Positions 1 to 8,048 of a stretch of 39,001 nucleotides of DNA are shown in pieces. How positions within the stretch are numbered: position 1 is the first letter of the stretch; each line of letters opens with the position of its first letter. This DNA is from Anaerolineae bacterium (lineage in GTDB: Bacteria; Chloroflexota; Anaerolineae; Anaerolineales; UBA4823). A model generated the notes under the pieces. It was not told where the DNA came from, did not search any database, and saw nothing but the letters and a program-made list of their open reading frames with translations. Where the stretch lies: NCBI GenBank assembly GCA_003130835.1, contig QEXX01000119.1:1-39001 (forward strand), in the 5' to 3' direction. The position numbers and the translations under genes are program-made.

Positions 1-585
1 AAAAAACCTTGGTATCAAATCAGTTCAGAGTTAACGGATTACTTAGTGTATTATGTTCCGGCAGCTCACTTGCGCCCGATCCCAGATGAAGAATTTTCAC
101 CTCTTTCGCCTGACGTCCCAGCGCACAAAAAACTGGTCGAGGTCGAGATTCGCACACAAACGCTGCGGGCTTATGAAGATGGTCAAGAAGTGTTCTCCTG
201 CCGGGTCTCAACCGGCATCCCTCACCTGAACCCGAGCCGACAAGGCATCCCAACCGAAACACCCAAAGGTGAATTCCGCATTTTTTCCAAGATGCCCAAC
301 AAACACATGGGCAGTGTAACCGGCAACCCAGACGCAGAAGAGCGAGGCGGATTTTCATTGCCGGGCGTTCCTTGGACGTGCTTCTTTGTCGATACTGGAG
401 TAGCTTTTCACGGAACGTACTGGCATAACAATTTTGGCGTCTGGATGAGCCATGGTTGTGTCAATATGCGCAATGAGGATGCCAAATGGCTGTTTCGCTG
501 GACAACCCCGGTATATGAGCTACCAATCAAGTCGCGCCGCGATTGGGAGCGGCGCGGCTTTGGTACGCGTGTGATCGTCAAATAA
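1..585 (+). CDS. L,D-transpeptidase (YkuD family), 5' end outside window
   Basis: The frame is open from base 1, so this is the C-terminal part of a longer gene; the GTG at 46 is probably internal. The first ~25 residues (WYQISSEL...YYVPAAHLRPI) look like the end of an SH3-like wall-binding domain. The catalytic YkuD domain follows, with the HGTYWHNNFG stretch and the SHGCVNM motif holding the nucleophilic cysteine. The family makes 3-3 peptidoglycan cross-links or attaches proteins to the wall outside the membrane. The stop is only 12 bases from the convergent copper chaperone gene. The family call is firm; the substrate and full architecture cannot be seen. Confidence 0.9.
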   Translation, partial: KKPWYQISSELTDYLVYYVPAAHLRPIPDEEFSPLSPDVPAHKKLVEVEIRTQTLRAYEDGQEVFSCRVSTGIPHLNPSRQGIPTETPKGEFRIFSKMPNKHMGSVTGNPDAEERGGFSLPGVPWTCFFVDTGVAFHGTYWHNNFGVWMSHGCVNMRNEDAKWLFRWTTPVYELPIKSRRDWERRGFGTRVIVK

Positions 586-597
586 ACGCTCTTCCCG

Positions 598-1110
598 TCA
601 CGGGGTGGGGGAGGTCATTGGATGATTGTGCGACTCGCTTCCATGGTCGTGTTCAGCCTCAGGCTGCATTTCCATACCTCCACCTTTGACAGTCACTTGT
701 AGCGGCAGGTCAGCAGAAGAGCGAAACTTTAACACCACCTGGAAGGTATCGCCTTCCTTTAGGTCTTTCCGTAACCCAATTAGCATAATATGGTAGCCAC
801 CGGGTTGCATTTGGATCTCTCCCCCAGCCGGCAGGTCAATCGCCTCTTGCTTCATCATGATCATCACCCCCTGATCGTTGACTTCTGACTTATGCAATTC
901 AACCGCTTCAGCGACATCCGAAGTGGCGCCGATCAATTGGTCGCCCTGATTGCTATGGTTATGCAGGATCATGTAAACTGCACCATTGCCACCCATCATC
1001 GCTGGGCGAGCCCAAACTTCGTGGGCTTTTATTTCTGCCGTTTGGGTTTGACAGGCGAACAACAACAAACCCATCAGGGGCATCAAAGCGAGATAGATTT
1101 TTTGTTTCAT
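598..1110 (-). CDS. PCuAC-type periplasmic copper(I) chaperone lipoprotein
   Basis: 170 aa. The signal peptide ends in a lipobox (LLFAC, Cys20), so it is probably membrane-anchored outside the cell. The PCuAC Cu(I) site is visible: His73, Met85, and His107-x-Met109, with the usual 21-residue gap from Met85 to His107. A His-rich tail (residues ~152-163, HDHGSESHNH) could add metal-binding capacity. PCuAC proteins deliver copper to the CuA site of cytochrome oxidase together with SCO proteins, and both an oxidase and an SCO lie about 13 kb away. GGAGG lies 6 bases before the ATG, which overlaps the upstream regulator stop as ATGA, so the two are translationally coupled. Confidence 0.9.
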   Translation of the reverse strand: MKQKIYLALMPLMGLLLFACQTQTAEIKAHEVWARPAMMGGNGAVYMILHNHSNQGDQLIGATSDVAEAVELHKSEVNDQGVMIMMKQEAIDLPAGGEIQMQPGGYHIMLIGLRKDLKEGDTFQVVLKFRSSADLPLQVTVKGGGMEMQPEAEHDHGSESHNHPMTSPTP

Positions 1111-1673
1111 TGCGAGCCTCCATGAATTTGAGATCGGATAGGATTCTGGTTAATGAATTCAACAGCTTGATAGAAATCAACCACCCGCCCGCCAAATCCC
1201 TTTTGGAATTTCAGGGCTTCTGCGCGTGAGTCAAAGGCTAACACGGTTGGAGAACAACAGATGGTCAACTCTAAATCAATCAAGTAATGGGCTTGAAAAG
1301 CCGTAATGACATGTCCATGTAAGAAGTCAGTGGCTAAGGTCTGCCAACTGTCCCCATGCTGACGATAAGCCATTAAGCCACAGTGAGGACAACACAGACG
1401 ATACAGATTTCCTTCGGCGCTCACGAGGGTAAAAGCATTCTGTTCTTTGATTTTCTGACCACACATCTGGCATTGGTCAGCCCAGCTGCTATTGCGCTTT
1501 GGCATAGCGGTAACTTTGCCATACTGCTTGAGAACGAAACCAGCCTGTTGCAGGGCAGCCAAGTCTCGATGGATGGTCATTTTCGAGACTCCAAACTCTT
1601 GCGCTAAGGCCTCAATGGTCATATAGTCTCGGGCAGCGAGTTTCTCTAAGATCAGTTTTTGACGATAGTTCAT
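1107..1673 (-). CDS. DeoR-type HTH regulator fused to NosL-like metal-binding domain (probable copper sensor)
   Basis: 188 aa. Residues ~1-55 form a DeoR-type winged helix (YMTIEALAQEFGVSKMTIHRDLAAL). Residues ~65-172 resemble NosL, the copper(I)-binding lipoprotein family: Cys68-x2-Cys71, Cys94/Cys95/Cys98, the A-x-DFLHGHVITA strand, CCSP (Cys139/140), and the AEALKFQKGFGGRVVDFYQA end. There is no signal peptide, so the domain is cytoplasmic here. It is the first gene of a two-gene operon with the PCuAC chaperone and sits behind a promoter containing an inverted repeat, which suggests autoregulation. The HTH call is strong and the NosL-like call good; copper as ligand is inferred from domain and neighbour. 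Start ATG at 1673 has no clear Shine-Dalgarno. Confidence 0.8.
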   Translation of the reverse strand: MNYRQKLILEKLAARDYMTIEALAQEFGVSKMTIHRDLAALQQAGFVLKQYGKVTAMPKRNSSWADQCQMCGQKIKEQNAFTLVSAEGNLYRLCCPHCGLMAYRQHGDSWQTLATDFLHGHVITAFQAHYLIDLELTICCSPTVLAFDSRAEALKFQKGFGGRVVDFYQAVEFINQNPIRSQIHGGSQ

Positions 1674-1680
1674 AACTTAG

Positions 1681-1745
1681 ATGTTATATTTTGTTATTTT
1701 TATCATTTTATCACACAATATAACATTTTTTACCCAAATTGTCAA
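1681..1745 (-). promoter_or_regulatory. Sigma70 promoter with overlapping inverted-repeat operator for the copper operon
   Basis: On the minus strand TTGACA (1745-1740), a 17-base spacer and TATATT (1722-1717) form a near-consensus promoter. A perfect 10-base inverted repeat, ATGTTATATT at 1681-1690 and AATATAACAT at 1717-1726, has one arm on the -10 and the other just before the gene start. TGTTAT recurs at 1692-1697, 10 bases from the copy at 1682. A DeoR-type repressor bound to both arms would block transcription. The elements are seen directly; binding by the adjacent regulator is inferred. Confidence 0.72.
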
Positions 1746-1764
1746 TATAAATCAGCCACAGGCT

Positions 1765-1807
1765 ACGAAAAATTTCCTCTCCCTTCGCAATCGGGGAGAG
1801 GAAATTT
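1765..1807 (-). terminator. Hairpin terminator of the exporter operon
   Basis: A perfect 14-bp stem (1770-1783 with 1794-1807) closes a 10-base loop. Read on the minus strand it ends in a short run of five T. It lies about 90 bases past the stop of the ABC ATPase gene, as expected for an intrinsic terminator of that operon. The remaining stretch up to 1895 shows no gene. Confidence 0.65.
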
Positions 1808-1895
1808 GGCTTTCTGACTTGGGCTTTAGGCTAGCCAAGAAAATCTAACGAATATTCCCCTCTCTTGGCTCAATGGAGGGTTCTCAAGAATCATT

Positions 1896-2735
1896 TCAAG
1901 TTTTTTCGGCTAACTCAAGTAGCTTGCGGATGACTTTCTGTTGCTTGGGCTTGAGATTAAACATTTGTAACTCTTCGAGTTTGCCTTCAACGATTCGCCG
2001 GCCCAACCCCGAATAACGCCACATTTTTAGGTCCTCTTCCAACGGGGAACCGATGATATCTTCTCGCACGATTTTCCCGTCTGCCATGGCTAACACGCGC
2101 CGCGTTTGACGAGCAACGGCTAGATCGTGGGTGACGACAATAAACGTTGTTCCTTGGCTCTGATTGAGTTGCGCAATGAGGCGCATCAGCTCTAGGCTGG
2201 CTTGCGAATCCAGATTGCCAGTTGGTTCATCGGCTAAGACGATCAAGGGTTCATTGGCAAGCGCCCGAGCAATGGCTACCCGTTGACGTTGTCCACCGGA
2301 AAGCTGCGCTGGAAGGTGATTCATCCGATCGCCCAAACCAACCAATTCGAGCAATTGACCGGCGCGTTTCCTCCGTTCATTGGCTGGGTAGTATCCCATC
2401 ATTGGGATTTCAACATTCTCTCGAGCGGTTAAGGTCGGTATTAGATTGTGCAGTTGAAAAACGAAACCAACGGTTTTTGCCCGAAAGCGGTCTTTATCTT
2501 GAATTAATGCTAAATCCTCACCATTGATCAAGACCTGCCCACTAGTTGGGATATCCAATGCCCCAAGTATGTTGAGCAAAGTGCTTTTGCCGCTGCCGCT
2601 CGGGCCCATCACCGCTACCAATTCGCCGGCTGCAATGCGTAAATTCACCTTATTAAGGGCAAAGATTTGTTCTCCATCGCCATAGACTTTGGTTAAGTCA
2701 TTGGTCTCAACAATCACGGGGTTGGTTTTCTCCAT
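1896..2735 (-). CDS. ABC transporter ATPase, MacB/LolD family
   Basis: 279 aa. Walker A GPSGSGKST (~44-52), Q-loop FVFQLHNLIPTLTA, signature LSGGQRQRVAIARAL, Walker B LIVLADEPTGNLDS and the H-loop VVTHD are all present, so this is a complete nucleotide-binding domain of the type that drives FtsX-like permeases. About 45 residues beyond the usual end form a basic, Lys/Leu-rich tail. GGAG stands 9 bases before the ATG. It is the last gene of a permease, fusion protein, ATPase operon, followed by a hairpin terminator. The machine is a mechanotransmission-type exporter; its cargo is not evident. Confidence 0.92.
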   Translation of the reverse strand: MEKTNPVIVETNDLTKVYGDGEQIFALNKVNLRIAAGELVAVMGPSGSGKSTLLNILGALDIPTSGQVLINGEDLALIQDKDRFRAKTVGFVFQLHNLIPTLTARENVEIPMMGYYPANERRKRAGQLLELVGLGDRMNHLPAQLSGGQRQRVAIARALANEPLIVLADEPTGNLDSQASLELMRLIAQLNQSQGTTFIVVTHDLAVARQTRRVLAMADGKIVREDIIGSPLEEDLKMWRYSGLGRRIVEGKLEELQMFNLKPKQQKVIRKLLELAEKT

Positions 2736-2750
2736 GCGTTACCGCTCCAA

Positions 2751-3890
2751 TCACTTCTCCACTTGGATATCAACAAAAGCGGTCATCCCCCAGCGCAACG
2801 CTTGTGGGATTGCCTCCATCTCAATGACCACGGTATAGTTTACGCCAGAGCCCTCTGAGGCTTTGGGCGAAATTAGGACAACGGTGCCATTGACAACCAC
2901 ATCCGGTAAGGCATCAAAGGTAATCACAACGCGATCACCGACCTTGACGCGTGCCACATCAATCTCATTGAGATCAGTCGTCTCAATCCGCAGATGATCT
3001 AAATCAGCGAGAACCAAGATCGGTTGACCGGGCGCAACCCATTCCCCTTCTCGCACATAGACCTCACTGATCGTGCCTGCGTATAGGGCTTTAATCTCCA
3101 GATCGGCAAGTTTCTTTTCTGCCGCTGCCAACGCAGCTTTGGCTGTTTCTAATCTGGCTTCGGCTAAAGCCACCAAATCGGGATCGGGGCCTTTTGACAG
3201 AGTTTGATAATCCCGTTCGGCTTTCGCTAATTTTGCCAATGCTTCTTGCAGAGCAAATTCATACGTCAACCGCTTGACAGCGGCATTGTAATCTGCTTGT
3301 GCTTCGTCGAGCTTTTCTTTAAGTTTTTTGCGCGTCTCATTTTCTAAGGATTCATTGCGATAGGGTTGGAAAGCGGCTGTTGCGGCATCAAGACGCTCCT
3401 TCATGACCTTTACTGCCTCCACCGCACTCAAATCCTTTTGATTGACCGGCACCGTAAAATTATCCAACTGATATTGAGCTTCCTTAACTGCGTTATTCGC
3501 TAAATAATAGGCTTGTAAGGCGGCTGCCAAGGCGAGATCATGGTTCTTGTAAAGATCATTCAAAGCCTGCTCAGCCGAGATTACTTCTGTCCGAGCTTGG
3601 GCTACTTGAGCTTCGATTTCCTCTTTTCCTTTTAAGCGCAACAAGACCTGCCCCTCTTCAACGACGTCGCCGCGCTCGACCAATACCTCAGCCACGACCC
3701 CTGGAAAGGTGACACTTAATGTAGAGCGTTTTTGAGGTAAGACGACTCCGGTTGCGCTTACCAGCGGCGCGGAATTCATGGGAATCGCCTCAGTTGCAGC
3801 CGGGGTTGACCCTTGTTGTCCACAAGCAGTCAAGAGCGTTCCTAGGAAGGTAACCAAAATGAATCGTACGATGATTTTTTTACCGAACAT
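2751..3890 (-). CDS. Membrane fusion (HlyD/MacA-type) lipoprotein of ABC exporter
   Basis: The preferred start is ATG 3890 (GGAG 9 bases upstream), giving 379 aa; the longer ATG at 3932 lacks a ribosome site and overlaps the permease gene. From 3890 the signal peptide ends in LLTACG (lipidated Cys23). Then come a biotinyl/lipoyl-like half (VVAEVLVERGDVVEEGQVLLRL), a long Ala/Glu/Lys-rich alpha-helical hairpin, the second lipoyl half (AGTISEVYVREGEWVAPGQPILVL) and beta-barrel domains. Such proteins couple MacB-type permeases to extracytoplasmic partners. If the host is a monoderm-like chloroflexote there may be no outer-membrane channel, and the protein would act at the outer face of the membrane. 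Confidence 0.88.
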   Translation of the reverse strand: MFGKKIIVRFILVTFLGTLLTACGQQGSTPAATEAIPMNSAPLVSATGVVLPQKRSTLSVTFPGVVAEVLVERGDVVEEGQVLLRLKGKEEIEAQVAQARTEVISAEQALNDLYKNHDLALAAALQAYYLANNAVKEAQYQLDNFTVPVNQKDLSAVEAVKVMKERLDAATAAFQPYRNESLENETRKKLKEKLDEAQADYNAAVKRLTYEFALQEALAKLAKAERDYQTLSKGPDPDLVALAEARLETAKAALAAAEKKLADLEIKALYAGTISEVYVREGEWVAPGQPILVLADLDHLRIETTDLNEIDVARVKVGDRVVITFDALPDVVVNGTVVLISPKASEGSGVNYTVVIEMEAIPQALRWGMTAFVDIQVEK

Positions 3891-3924
3891 CCTATTCTTC
3901 TCCAATCTAATGAAGTTATATTTA

Positions 3925-6183
3925 TTATTCATATCTTAGTGCTTCCATCGGTTGCAAACGAGTTGCCCGGTAAGAGGGATACAACCCACCCAAAATTCCT
4001 AAGCTGGTTGCGACTCCGATTGCACGAGCAAAAATATCCCACTCCCACACCGTGGTCAAAAGTCCTCCGACCATTGGAGCTTGATTTAAGACAAAGACCA
4101 GCACAAAGGCAAATAAGATTCCTGCCAACCCTCCCAACAATCCCAAAACCAGTGCTTCTTTTAGGATCATGCCTAAAACACGTCGTCTACGCCAACCCAA
4201 GGCTCTTAGGACGCCAATTTCACGCGTTCGTTCAAATACGCTCATCAACATCGTATTCAACACGCCAATCCCGCCCACAAAAATCGCCAAAAACGAGATA
4301 GCATTAAGCATAACATCCGTGGATTGGCGGTCTGGCATTTGACTGGAAAACTCTGTGCTGAGCGTTGCATGCACATCTGGAAAAAGGCGATTGATCTTCT
4401 CGACCGCCGAGGCTGCATCGCGTGGATTACGCATTTTTACGGCTGCCATAGTCACCTTACGCATCCGACCGGTTAAGCTTTGTGCATCTCGCAATGTAAT
4501 CACCCCTCCTAACTCCTCCCAACTGACCTTCGACTCATAAATACCGACAATACGGAATCTCACCCCACTTAACTCGATGGTATCGCCAATTTTCTTCCCC
4601 AACGTTTCCATCATCATCCGCCCCACTAAGATTTGATGATTAGTCTGTAGCGGTTGACCCTCCACAACCTTGATCCGCTGGATAGAAAACTCGTTCGGAG
4701 CATAGCCTTGCACGATAAAGAACCCCCCTGCTTCGGGCATGGTGACAGCCGTAAAAATCAAACCGCTTACCGCTTGCACTTCTGGCAAAGCCGCAATTTT
4801 GCCTAAGATTTGCTCATCAATGGCACTAAAGCTGGTATCCGATACATTCGCCTGGCGCAACATCACTTCAGCGTTGGTGCCTAAAATCATGGTGTCCATC
4901 TCTTTGAAGGCTCCCCGAATCACCGCTTCCATCGCCATGATGCCTCCAACAGTCAAGGCAATGGCAAACAATGTCAAGGCTGTTCGGGTAGAGCGTTGCC
5001 AGAGGCTCTGCAAAGTCAACCCTCCAAAGGGCAAACGGCGAATTTTACTACCCGATCCGCCCCCTTCGTAGCGTAAGGCTTCTATCGGTTGCAACTGCGC
5101 TGCTCGCCAGGCTGGGTAAAGCCCCCCGGTAAACCCAAGAACAATCACAACCGCAAAGGCGGTTAGGAACTGTTGGGGGCGCAGGGTAGAGAGACTGACT
5201 CCAAAAAATATCGTCATGCTCGAGAGAACATAGATCAAGAAGACCCCTATTAGTGACCCTAGCACACCGCCCCCTAAGCAAACTAGTAACGCCTCCCCAA
5301 AAACTAGCCCAAGAATCCTGCTCTTGCGCCAGCCGATTGCCCGCAAGACGCCAATCTCACGGGTGCGCTCGAATACCGACATCAATTGGGAATTCATCAT
5401 CCCCACTCCCCCAATCACAACCGCCAAACTGCTGATCACCCAAACATACCCCTGAAAAAAGTCTGCCAAAGAGGTTTGCTCAGCTAACTCGTTGGCTCCA
5501 CCGATGGATAGGTCAGGGAATCGGCGTTGCACGCGCTGAATCAACCGCTCCCGTAATTCGGGGTCTTTGAGCTTAATATAGAACAAACTGACTTGACGAG
5601 GCTTCCCCAACAGCTCTTGGGCATCTTTTAGCAGGATGACTGCACCAGCATCTTCCATCGCATCGCCGGTCTCGTAGATTCCAACGATTCGAAAAACCGT
5701 TGCCCCCAACCGCAAGGTTTCACCGACAGATTTGTTCAGCACTTCGGCTGCGGCGGTCCCTAAGAGAAGTGGACGACCCCGCAACGATTGCGTCGCTGCG
5801 CTATTCAGCGCCGCTCCCTTCTTGATGATGTAGCGGCTCAACACAAAACTATCCTCTGGAAAGCCAAAAACAAAGAAAAATGGCTGTCCTTCAGCTTCAG
5901 AATAACCTTGAATCATCGCACTGATCTGTTCAATTTCTGGCATGGGGGCTAACTCAGTCAACAAGGCTTCATCAATCGAACTCATGCTCAAATCAAAGGA
6001 GTTTGGTTGACTGACCACCAAATCTGCCTTACTGCCACTGATTAACGCCGTATAACCCATCTGAAAGCCATCCGCCAAAGCGCTGAGGCTAACAATGGCA
6101 GCCACCCCAATGCCAATGCCGAGGACAGTCAAGATCGTGCGTCCTTTGCGACGCATCAAATTTTTTACAATCATGCGAATCAT
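3925..6183 (-). CDS. Tandem-duplicated MacB/FtsX-type ABC permease
   Basis: 752 aa, about twice the usual ~400. It contains two complete units: residues 1-373 and ~387-752. Each has an N-terminal membrane helix, an extracytoplasmic MacB-like domain, and three helices preceded by the motif SVFERTREIGVLRAxGWR. Each ends with LYP(A/S)(W/Y)RA...LQPxEALRYE. A Gly/Ser-rich linker (GGGSGSK) joins them, so one polypeptide supplies both halves of the normally homodimeric permease. It heads an operon with the fusion protein and ATPase. Function as an exporter of a lipid, peptide or antibiotic is family knowledge; the cargo is unknown. Confidence 0.92.
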   Translation of the reverse strand: MIRMIVKNLMRRKGRTILTVLGIGIGVAAIVSLSALADGFQMGYTALISGSKADLVVSQPNSFDLSMSSIDEALLTELAPMPEIEQISAMIQGYSEAEGQPFFFVFGFPEDSFVLSRYIIKKGAALNSAATQSLRGRPLLLGTAAAEVLNKSVGETLRLGATVFRIVGIYETGDAMEDAGAVILLKDAQELLGKPRQVSLFYIKLKDPELRERLIQRVQRRFPDLSIGGANELAEQTSLADFFQGYVWVISSLAVVIGGVGMMNSQLMSVFERTREIGVLRAIGWRKSRILGLVFGEALLVCLGGGVLGSLIGVFLIYVLSSMTIFFGVSLSTLRPQQFLTAFAVVIVLGFTGGLYPAWRAAQLQPIEALRYEGGGSGSKIRRLPFGGLTLQSLWQRSTRTALTLFAIALTVGGIMAMEAVIRGAFKEMDTMILGTNAEVMLRQANVSDTSFSAIDEQILGKIAALPEVQAVSGLIFTAVTMPEAGGFFIVQGYAPNEFSIQRIKVVEGQPLQTNHQILVGRMMMETLGKKIGDTIELSGVRFRIVGIYESKVSWEELGGVITLRDAQSLTGRMRKVTMAAVKMRNPRDAASAVEKINRLFPDVHATLSTEFSSQMPDRQSTDVMLNAISFLAIFVGGIGVLNTMLMSVFERTREIGVLRALGWRRRRVLGMILKEALVLGLLGGLAGILFAFVLVFVLNQAPMVGGLLTTVWEWDIFARAIGVATSLGILGGLYPSYRATRLQPMEALRYE

Positions 6184-6295
6184 CCGAGCTTAACGCACTT
6201 CCAGCTATTTTTCATACGAAAAGACGCAACGCCAGTTGTGTAAACCGCTTTGGCACCGTCACCGCAGCATACGAACGATAAACAAAACGCCCTTT

Positions 6296-6301
6296 ATTAT
6301 A
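6296..6301 (-). promoter_or_regulatory. Possible -10 element of the exporter operon
   Basis: TATAAT on the minus strand, about 113 bases before the permease start. No convincing -35 lies at the right distance and there is no TGn extension, so this is only a candidate. It sits in the 332-base divergent region 6184-6515, which otherwise holds the polyphosphate operon control elements and no gene. Confidence 0.35.
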
Positions 6302-6413
6302 CTATCCTTACCCTTCCAAGCAGCGATACAGCTTAATGAATGGACACCTGCTGGGTTGTCTCGCCAGCCTCTGGCTTGCAGAGGACGAAGTTGGCTGCTT
6401 CTGCTTTGAACTA

Positions 6414-6450
6414 TTAATATCGTTAATAGACCTTAATACGATTAATTAGC
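6414..6450 (+). repeat. Four phased TTAAT direct repeats upstream of the polyphosphate operon
   Basis: TTAATATCG (6414), TTAATAGACC (6423), TTAATACGA (6433) and TTAATTAGC (6442) follow each other with 9, 10 and 9 base periods, so all copies face nearly the same side of the helix. The block ends 8 bases before an extended -10 and covers the -35 region. This arrangement fits a binding site for a tandem-dimer activator (Pho-box-like sites have this layout), but the regulator is not identified. Confidence 0.5.
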
Positions 6451-6457
6451 TTGAGAA

Positions 6458-6466
6458 TGATATAAT
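6458..6466 (+). promoter_or_regulatory. Extended -10 promoter of the polyphosphate operon
   Basis: TGaTATAAT is a perfect TGn-extended -10, about 50 bases before the ppx start. There is no good -35 at 17 bases, which fits either an extended -10 promoter or activator dependence through the TTAAT repeats immediately upstream. Confidence 0.6.
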
Positions 6467-6515
6467 TTTTCAAAACATCCAGCAGAGATTTCAACCGTTC
6501 TTCTTCTGTTTTTCC

Positions 6516-8048
6516 ATGCACGAACATCTGGCAGCGATTGATATTGGGTCGAATGCCATCCGTATGGCGGTGGCACGCATCGAGAATCAAGGTAACTTTG
6601 AAATCGTCGAAAGCACCCGTGTGCCAGTACGTCTTGGAAAAGATGCCTTTACTTTGGGGTATTTTACGGAAGAGACAATCCAGATGGCCATCGGCGCCTT
6701 TCTCCGTTTTCGCAATCTGGCACAAGTTTTTGAGGTCAAACAAATTCGCGCAGTGGGTACCAGCGCCTTGCGCGAAGCCTCAAATAGTCATCTTCTGATC
6801 GACCGCATCGCTGCTCAAAGTGGCATCCAAATCGAGGTCATCAACGAAATTGAAGAAGCTCGCCTGATTCATCTGGCAGTACAACAAGCCATCGACCTCA
6901 AGGGCAAACGCGCCTTATTAATTGACATCGGGGGCGGCAGCGTTGAAGTCACGCTATCCAACGAAAATGTGCTCTCTGTAGAAAGTTATGCTCTCGGAAC
7001 CGTACGCTTGTTAAGCAAGCTAGAAGGAAGCAACGGCAGCAAGACCTTTAACCAATTGGTCAGTGAATATGCCGACAAGGTTCGACGGCGCATCCAAACC
7101 CAAATTGGGAGCGAAAACATCGATCTTTGCATTGCCACTGGCGGAAATGCAGAAGAGATGGGTAGACTGCACAAACGCCTCTTTAAGGGAGATGGCGAAG
7201 ATCGCATTTTATTGAGCGAAGTTGAAAAGCTCATTGAAATGCTCAACCGCCTCTCCATTGAAGAACGCATTGAGAAACTTCACTTACGCCCCGACCGCGC
7301 AGATGTACTCTTGCCCGCAGCAGTTGTCCTGCGCATGATTGCCAGCATTGCAAACGCCAAAGAAATCTTTACGCCAAATGTCGGATTAAAAGACGGTGTT
7401 TTGTTGGAATTAAGCGCCTCCATTCAAGGTCCACCAAAACCACGCCGTGAACAAGTGCTGACATCCGCTTTGAAATTAGGGCAAAAATACAAATTCGATG
7501 AAGAGCACGGACGCTTTGTCGCCAAATTCGCCAGCCGTCTCTTTCTGCAATCGCTTTCTCTCCATAATCTCACCGAAAAGGAACTCTTGCTCCTCGAAGT
7601 CGCCTCCCTACTTCATGACATTGGGCACTTCATTAATACAATCGATCACGATAAGCATGGCTATTACATCCTCATGAATACCCCTATCATGGGACTTTCG
7701 GCAAAAGAACAAGAAATTCTTGCCACAGTGGTGCGCTATCATCGCAAGGATTCCCTTTCAAATCCAGATGAAGTCTTCAAGGCTTTGTCACAAAATGAAC
7801 GCGCCACAGTATCCAAACTGTGTGCCTTGATGGAACTGGCAGACGCTTTGGATATTAGTCACACGGCTCGCCTGCAAGACCTTATTTTGGAACAACAGAA
7901 TCATAAGTGGAAACTCATTCTGGTCAGTCCCGATCCCCTACTGCTCGAGAAATGGTGGGTCGAAAAAAGGAAGTCTCTTTTCCAAGATGTGTTTGGCGTT
8001 CAATTGACTGTGGAGGTTTGGAATGGAAGCGATACTATCCATCACTGA
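6516..8048 (+). CDS. ppx: Exopolyphosphatase / ppGpp-phosphohydrolase family (Ppx/GppA) with HD-like C-terminus
   Basis: 510 aa. The N-terminal ASKHA-fold Ppx/GppA domain (~1-300) shows AAIDIGSNAIRMAVARI, VGTSALREASN, INEIEEARLIHLAV and the phosphate-binding LIDIGGGSVEVT. Residues ~310-510 form an HD-type helical domain (LLHDIGHFINTIDHDKHGYYILMN). The family releases phosphate from the ends of polyphosphate and can also act on pppGpp. No Shine-Dalgarno is visible before ATG 6516, but homology begins right at this Met. It overlaps the CHAD gene by 26 bases and is the first gene of a polyphosphate operon, which favours the polyphosphatase role. Confidence 0.92.
   Translation: MHEHLAAIDIGSNAIRMAVARIENQGNFEIVESTRVPVRLGKDAFTLGYFTEETIQMAIGAFLRFRNLAQVFEVKQIRAVGTSALREASNSHLLIDRIAAQSGIQIEVINEIEEARLIHLAVQQAIDLKGKRALLIDIGGGSVEVTLSNENVLSVESYALGTVRLLSKLEGSNGSKTFNQLVSEYADKVRRRIQTQIGSENIDLCIATGGNAEEMGRLHKRLFKGDGEDRILLSEVEKLIEMLNRLSIEERIEKLHLRPDRADVLLPAAVVLRMIASIANAKEIFTPNVGLKDGVLLELSASIQGPPKPRREQVLTSALKLGQKYKFDEEHGRFVAKFASRLFLQSLSLHNLTEKELLLLEVASLLHDIGHFINTIDHDKHGYYILMNTPIMGLSAKEQEILATVVRYHRKDSLSNPDEVFKALSQNERATVSKLCALMELADALDISHTARLQDLILEQQNHKWKLILVSPDPLLLEKWWVEKRKSLFQDVFGVQLTVEVWNGSDTIHH

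Noticed and set aside
6251-6265. TGGCACC-N4-CCGC before the polyphosphate operon as a sigma54 promoter
   Set aside because: Spacing is right but the TT before the -12 GC is missing and the start would lie 240 bases from ppx; the extended -10 at 6458 is a far better candidate.
6353-6362. GGGTTGTCT shared with 26813-26821 as a dispersed repeat
   Set aside because: Identity is limited to about nine bases with no conserved flanks, so chance is enough.
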